From an uncultured Porphyromonadaceae bacterium (lineage in GTDB: Bacteria > Bacteroidota > Bacteroidia > Bacteroidales > Muribaculaceae), in the NCBI GenBank assembly GCA_938027385.1, contig CALJBF010000318.1:1-7888 (forward strand): a stretch of DNA of 7,888 nucleotides. The letters run 5' to 3'. The notes below the pieces were generated by a model. The model searched no databases. It was not told the origin of the DNA and worked only from the letters and a program-made list of their open reading frames with translations. The translations under genes were made by a program, and so were the position numbers. Each line of letters opens with the position of its first letter. The first letter of the stretch is position 1. Positions 5,461-7,888 of this stretch are shown here, one piece after another.

Positions 5461-6987
5461 GTGCCCACCCAGAACGACAAACGCATAGCCCGCAACACCA
5501 TATACCTGTATGGACGCATGTTGCTCACCATCTTCATCTCGCTGTACACATGGCGGGTGGTGCTTGATGTGCTGGGCGTGCACAACTATGGCATTTATTC
5601 ACTTGTGGGGGGCATCGTCATGGTCTTCGGTTTCGTCAACGGGTCAATGGCCGGGGCGTCGTCGCGGTTCCTGGCCTATGAACTCGGAGCGGGCTCGGCG
5701 TTGCGCCTCAGGCAGACATTCTCGTCGTCGATGACCGTGCACGCCGCCATCGCCCTGATACTGCTGGTTCTGGCCGAGACGCTGGGCCTGTGGTATGTGA
5801 ACAATGAACTGGTCATAGCGCCGCAACGCATGTGCGCCGCCAACTGGACGTATCAGTTCGCTGTCGGGGGTATGCTGGTGCTGATACTGCAGGTGCCTTA
5901 CATGGGGCTCATAATAGCCCATGAGCGCATGGGGTATTATGCAGTGGTGGCCGTGATCAACGTGCTTATGAAACTCGGCATAGCCATGCTGCTGATGTTC
6001 CGGGCCACAGCCGACAATCTGATAGTCTTTTCCGGTCTGATGTTCGTGGCGGCGCTCGCCGTAGGTTTCATGTATGCCGTATATTGCCGCATTCATTTCG
6101 CCGAGGCGAGGTGGTCGCTCGGCAATCCCCCCGAGATAATAAAGGCGTTGCTGAAATTCTGCGGCTGGAACGTGTACAGCCAGTTCTGTCTCACCCTGCG
6201 GCTGCAGGGGCTCCCCGTGATGCTCAACCGCATCGGGGGCACCGTGCTCAACGCAGCCGCCGGCCTCACCACCACGATATCAACCACCGTGACCAGTTTC
6301 GCAACCTCGGTGATCACGGCCTTCAGGCCGCAGATCGTGCAGCAGTATGCCCGCGGCGACTACAGTTACATGTCGCGCCTGCTGGTAAACTGCGCGCGGT
6401 TCAGCCTCCTTCTGGTGGGACTGATAATAGTGCCGGTGATTATCGACATGGAGTATCTGCTCGGTCTGTGGCTTGTGGAGGTGCCGCACTATACCACGGT
6501 GTTCGCTCGGCTGGCGCTTATGGCCGTGTGCGGCGAACTGCTTAACGAGGTGCTTACCATCGGCGTGCATGCCACGGGCCGCATCACGGGTCTGAGTGTA
6601 ATCACTGGCACGATGTATCTTGTAGAGCTTCTGGCCATGTGGCTCATGCTGAGGCTTACCGACAATCCGCCTGTGGTGTATGCCGTGCATGTGGTGTTTA
6701 TGTTCGCCATTGTGGCGTCAGACACGCTGATACTTAAACAGAAGGTCAGAGCTTTCGGCGCGCGCCGTTTCTGGTTCAGGGGGGTCATGACCCCGCTGGC
6801 CCAACTCGTGGCGTCGGGGGTGCTTACCTGGATTCCTCTGCACGCAACCGCCGGATTCATGCAGCTTGTGATGACGGTAGTGTCGTCGGCGCTGTGGACC
6901 GCCCTGCTCGGCTGGATATTCGCCATCGACAGCGAGACGCGGCGCATGATTCTGGCTCATGTCAGGAACAAGTTCCTGTCACGCTGA
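5461..6987 (+). CDS. Polysaccharide flippase, MOP superfamily (Wzx/PST-like)
   Basis: A 508-residue integral membrane protein, probably exporting lipid-linked sugar units across the inner membrane for capsule, exopolysaccharide or O-antigen. The N-terminus (DKRIARNTIYLYGRMLLTIF, then SLYTWRVVLDVLGVHNYGIY) is characteristic of the Bacteroidales oligosaccharide-flippase group. About twelve membrane segments are visible near 19-39, 44-62, 92-112, 130-152, 158-178, 187-207, 260-285, 311-330, 345-365, 376-396, 404-424 and 440-486 (the last region holding two). The family-like motif ITAFRPQIVQQYARGD lies at 285-300. Length is normal for the family. The start is GTG 5461: an in-frame stop lies 10 codons upstream, and the next ATG (5518) would delete the conserved N-terminus. 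It has its own promoter overlapping the preceding gene, and a PHP phosphatase gene follows 78 bases later with no clear terminator. No glycosyltransferase is in the window, so the sugar substrate is unknown. Confidence 0.9.
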   Translation: MPTQNDKRIARNTIYLYGRMLLTIFISLYTWRVVLDVLGVHNYGIYSLVGGIVMVFGFVNGSMAGASSRFLAYELGAGSALRLRQTFSSSMTVHAAIALILLVLAETLGLWYVNNELVIAPQRMCAANWTYQFAVGGMLVLILQVPYMGLIIAHERMGYYAVVAVINVLMKLGIAMLLMFRATADNLIVFSGLMFVAALAVGFMYAVYCRIHFAEARWSLGNPPEIIKALLKFCGWNVYSQFCLTLRLQGLPVMLNRIGGTVLNAAAGLTTTISTTVTSFATSVITAFRPQIVQQYARGDYSYMSRLLVNCARFSLLLVGLIIVPVIIDMEYLLGLWLVEVPHYTTVFARLALMAVCGELLNEVLTIGVHATGRITGLSVITGTMYLVELLAMWLMLRLTDNPPVVYAVHVVFMFAIVASDTLILKQKVRAFGARRFWFRGVMTPLAQLVASGVLTWIPLHATAGFMQLVMTVVSSALWTALLGWIFAIDSETRRMILAHVRNKFLSR

Positions 6988-7065
6988 GCGCCGTATGTGC
7001 CCCGGCGGCATATCTGCTGCTTTCGCATCTGAACAAAACCTGTCTCATTGCCATTAACCTTAAAT

Positions 7066-7806
7066 ATGTTTGACTTTTTCCATAAACAGAAAACATCGGC
7101 CGACGCGCTGTTTTACCACACCGACATGCACTGTCATCTGGTGCCGGGCATCGATGACGGCCAGCAGGAGGCCGGAAACGCCTCGAAACTTGTGGAACGT
7201 CAGCGCGAGTGGGGCTTTACCCGTGTCTTTGCCACCCCGCATGTCACGCAGGATACTTTCGAGAACACTCCTGAAACCATCGAACCGGCATTCGAGAAAC
7301 TGCGCCGCGCCGTGGCCGACCGCGGCGTAGACATAGAGCTTCATCATTCGGCCGAGTACCGTCTTGACGGCTTTTTCCAGGAACAGCTCGCCGCAGGCAA
7401 TCTGCGGCCGTTCCCCAACGGCTATCTACTGGTCGAAAACTCGTTCGTGCAGGAGGCCTGGAACCTCGATGCCACACTGTTCGACCTGAAACTAAAAGGT
7501 TACAAGCCTATACTTGCCCATCCCGAACGTTACGGTTATTATTTCGCAAAGCCCGAGCGCTACCGTCAGCTGAAGGAATCGGGAACTCTTTTCCAGATTA
7601 ACCTGCTGTCGCTTGCCGGCCATTACGGCAAAGGGCAACGCAAGATGGCCGAAGAGCTTATCGACAAGGGGTGGGTGGATTTCATCGGCACCGACATGCA
7701 CAACGACAGCCATTGCGCCTCGATTGACGCCTACCTGCGCACCAAGGATTTCGCACGCCTTGAAAAGCGCCTCGGCGACCATCTGCTCAACGATACCGCC
7801 TTCTGA
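7066..7806 (+). CDS. PHP-family protein-tyrosine phosphatase, CpsB/YwqE-like
   Basis: A 246-residue metal-dependent phosphatase of the polymerase-and-histidinol-phosphatase (PHP) fold. Family members remove phosphate from tyrosines of the bacterial tyrosine kinase that controls capsule or exopolysaccharide synthesis. Metal-site motifs are all visible: TDMHCHLVPGIDDG (19-32, His22 and His24), ATPH (56-59), AEY (96-98, Glu97), LVEN (122-125), LAHPERYGYY (150-159, His152) and GTDMHND (208-214, Asp210 and His212). Length is normal and no key residue is missing. ATG 7066 is chosen over a TTG at 7048, since the sequence MFDFFHKQKT before the first motif is the usual short N-terminus. The gene lies 78 bases after the flippase with no convincing promoter or terminator between, so cotranscription is likely. 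The cognate kinase is not in the window. Assignment to tyrosine phosphatase rather than another PHP hydrolase rests on the whole motif set and the flippase neighbour. Confidence 0.92.
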   Translation: MFDFFHKQKTSADALFYHTDMHCHLVPGIDDGQQEAGNASKLVERQREWGFTRVFATPHVTQDTFENTPETIEPAFEKLRRAVADRGVDIELHHSAEYRLDGFFQEQLAAGNLRPFPNGYLLVENSFVQEAWNLDATLFDLKLKGYKPILAHPERYGYYFAKPERYRQLKESGTLFQINLLSLAGHYGKGQRKMAEELIDKGWVDFIGTDMHNDSHCASIDAYLRTKDFARLEKRLGDHLLNDTAF

Positions 7807-7813
7807 CCCGGCT

Positions 7814-7888
7814 CCCATAACTCCCATAATTCCCATGACTCCCATAACTCCCATCAAGCAAAATGGGAATTATGGGAGTCGTGGGAAT
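7814..7888. repeat. Inverted array of 9-bp units after the phosphatase gene, cut by the window end
   Basis: The left arm (7814-7854) is four 9-mers of type CCCATAACT (variants CCCATAATT and CCCATGACT) plus CCCAT. An 8-nt loop, CAAGCAAA (7855-7862), follows. The right arm (7863-7888) is the inverted series ATGGG, AATTATGGG, AGTCGTGGG, AAT, which runs off the window. Over the 26 visible right-arm bases, 24 match the reverse complement of the left arm. It begins 7 bases after the stop codon. A long hairpin in the transcript could act in termination or 3'-end stabilisation, but there is no T-run inside the window. It has the same layout and unit length as the array at 1702-1948. Confidence 0.88.

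Noticed and set aside
6989..7007. Weak hairpin after the flippase (CGCCG with CGGCG) as a terminator
   Set aside because: The stem is only 5 bp with a 9-nt loop and no T-run follows.
7065..7072. TATGTTTG as a promoter -7 element for the phosphatase
   Set aside because: It overlaps the start codon and has no -33 element at about 20 bases, so it is most likely a chance match.
7492..7857. Minus-strand 121-residue frame starting with repeated Met-Gly-Val
   Set aside because: Its N-terminus is the second 9-bp array and the rest is antisense to the phosphatase gene.
1..7888. tRNA, rRNA or insertion sequence
   Set aside because: No tRNA-like cloverleaf, rRNA segment, transposase frame or IS-type terminal repeat was seen on either strand.

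Overview
The window looks like chromosomal DNA of a Bacteroidales bacterium, possibly Muribaculaceae. The order is supported by the Bacteroidetes-type ExbD and TonB sequences, by promoters with the Bacteroidetes pattern (TTG or TTTG, 20 bases, then TAnnTTTG), by starts without a clear Shine-Dalgarno, and by a polysaccharide flippase and CpsB-like phosphatase of Bacteroidales type. The family-level guess is weaker. All five genes and the partial one lie on the + strand.

Region 1 (1-1679): the end of an energy-transduction operon. A 5'-truncated ExbD-family gene is followed by tonB and a strong intrinsic terminator. The ExbB-type partner is presumably upstream, outside the window.

Region 2 (1680-2755): a gene-free stretch filled by a large inverted array of 9-bp units (12 units, a 25-nt centre, 12 inverted units). 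It is followed by a small secreted protein that is probably an outer-membrane beta-barrel, ending at a second intrinsic terminator.

Region 3 (2756-5413): a good Bacteroidetes promoter, a long leader with a perfect small hairpin, and an 812-residue protein of unknown function. This protein combines an RNA polymerase alpha-CTD-like module, a second helix-hairpin-helix-like segment, a sigma region 4.2-like helix-turn-helix, one or two winged-helix-like segments and a tail with three related short motifs. It is the most intriguing gene here.

Region 4 (5407-7888): a second promoter, embedded in an inverted repeat and overlapping the end of the preceding gene, drives a 12-TM MOP-superfamily polysaccharide flippase. 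Next comes a PHP-family protein-tyrosine phosphatase (CpsB/YwqE type). Together they suggest surface polysaccharide export and its control by tyrosine phosphorylation. The window ends inside a second inverted array of 9-bp units, related in design to the first.
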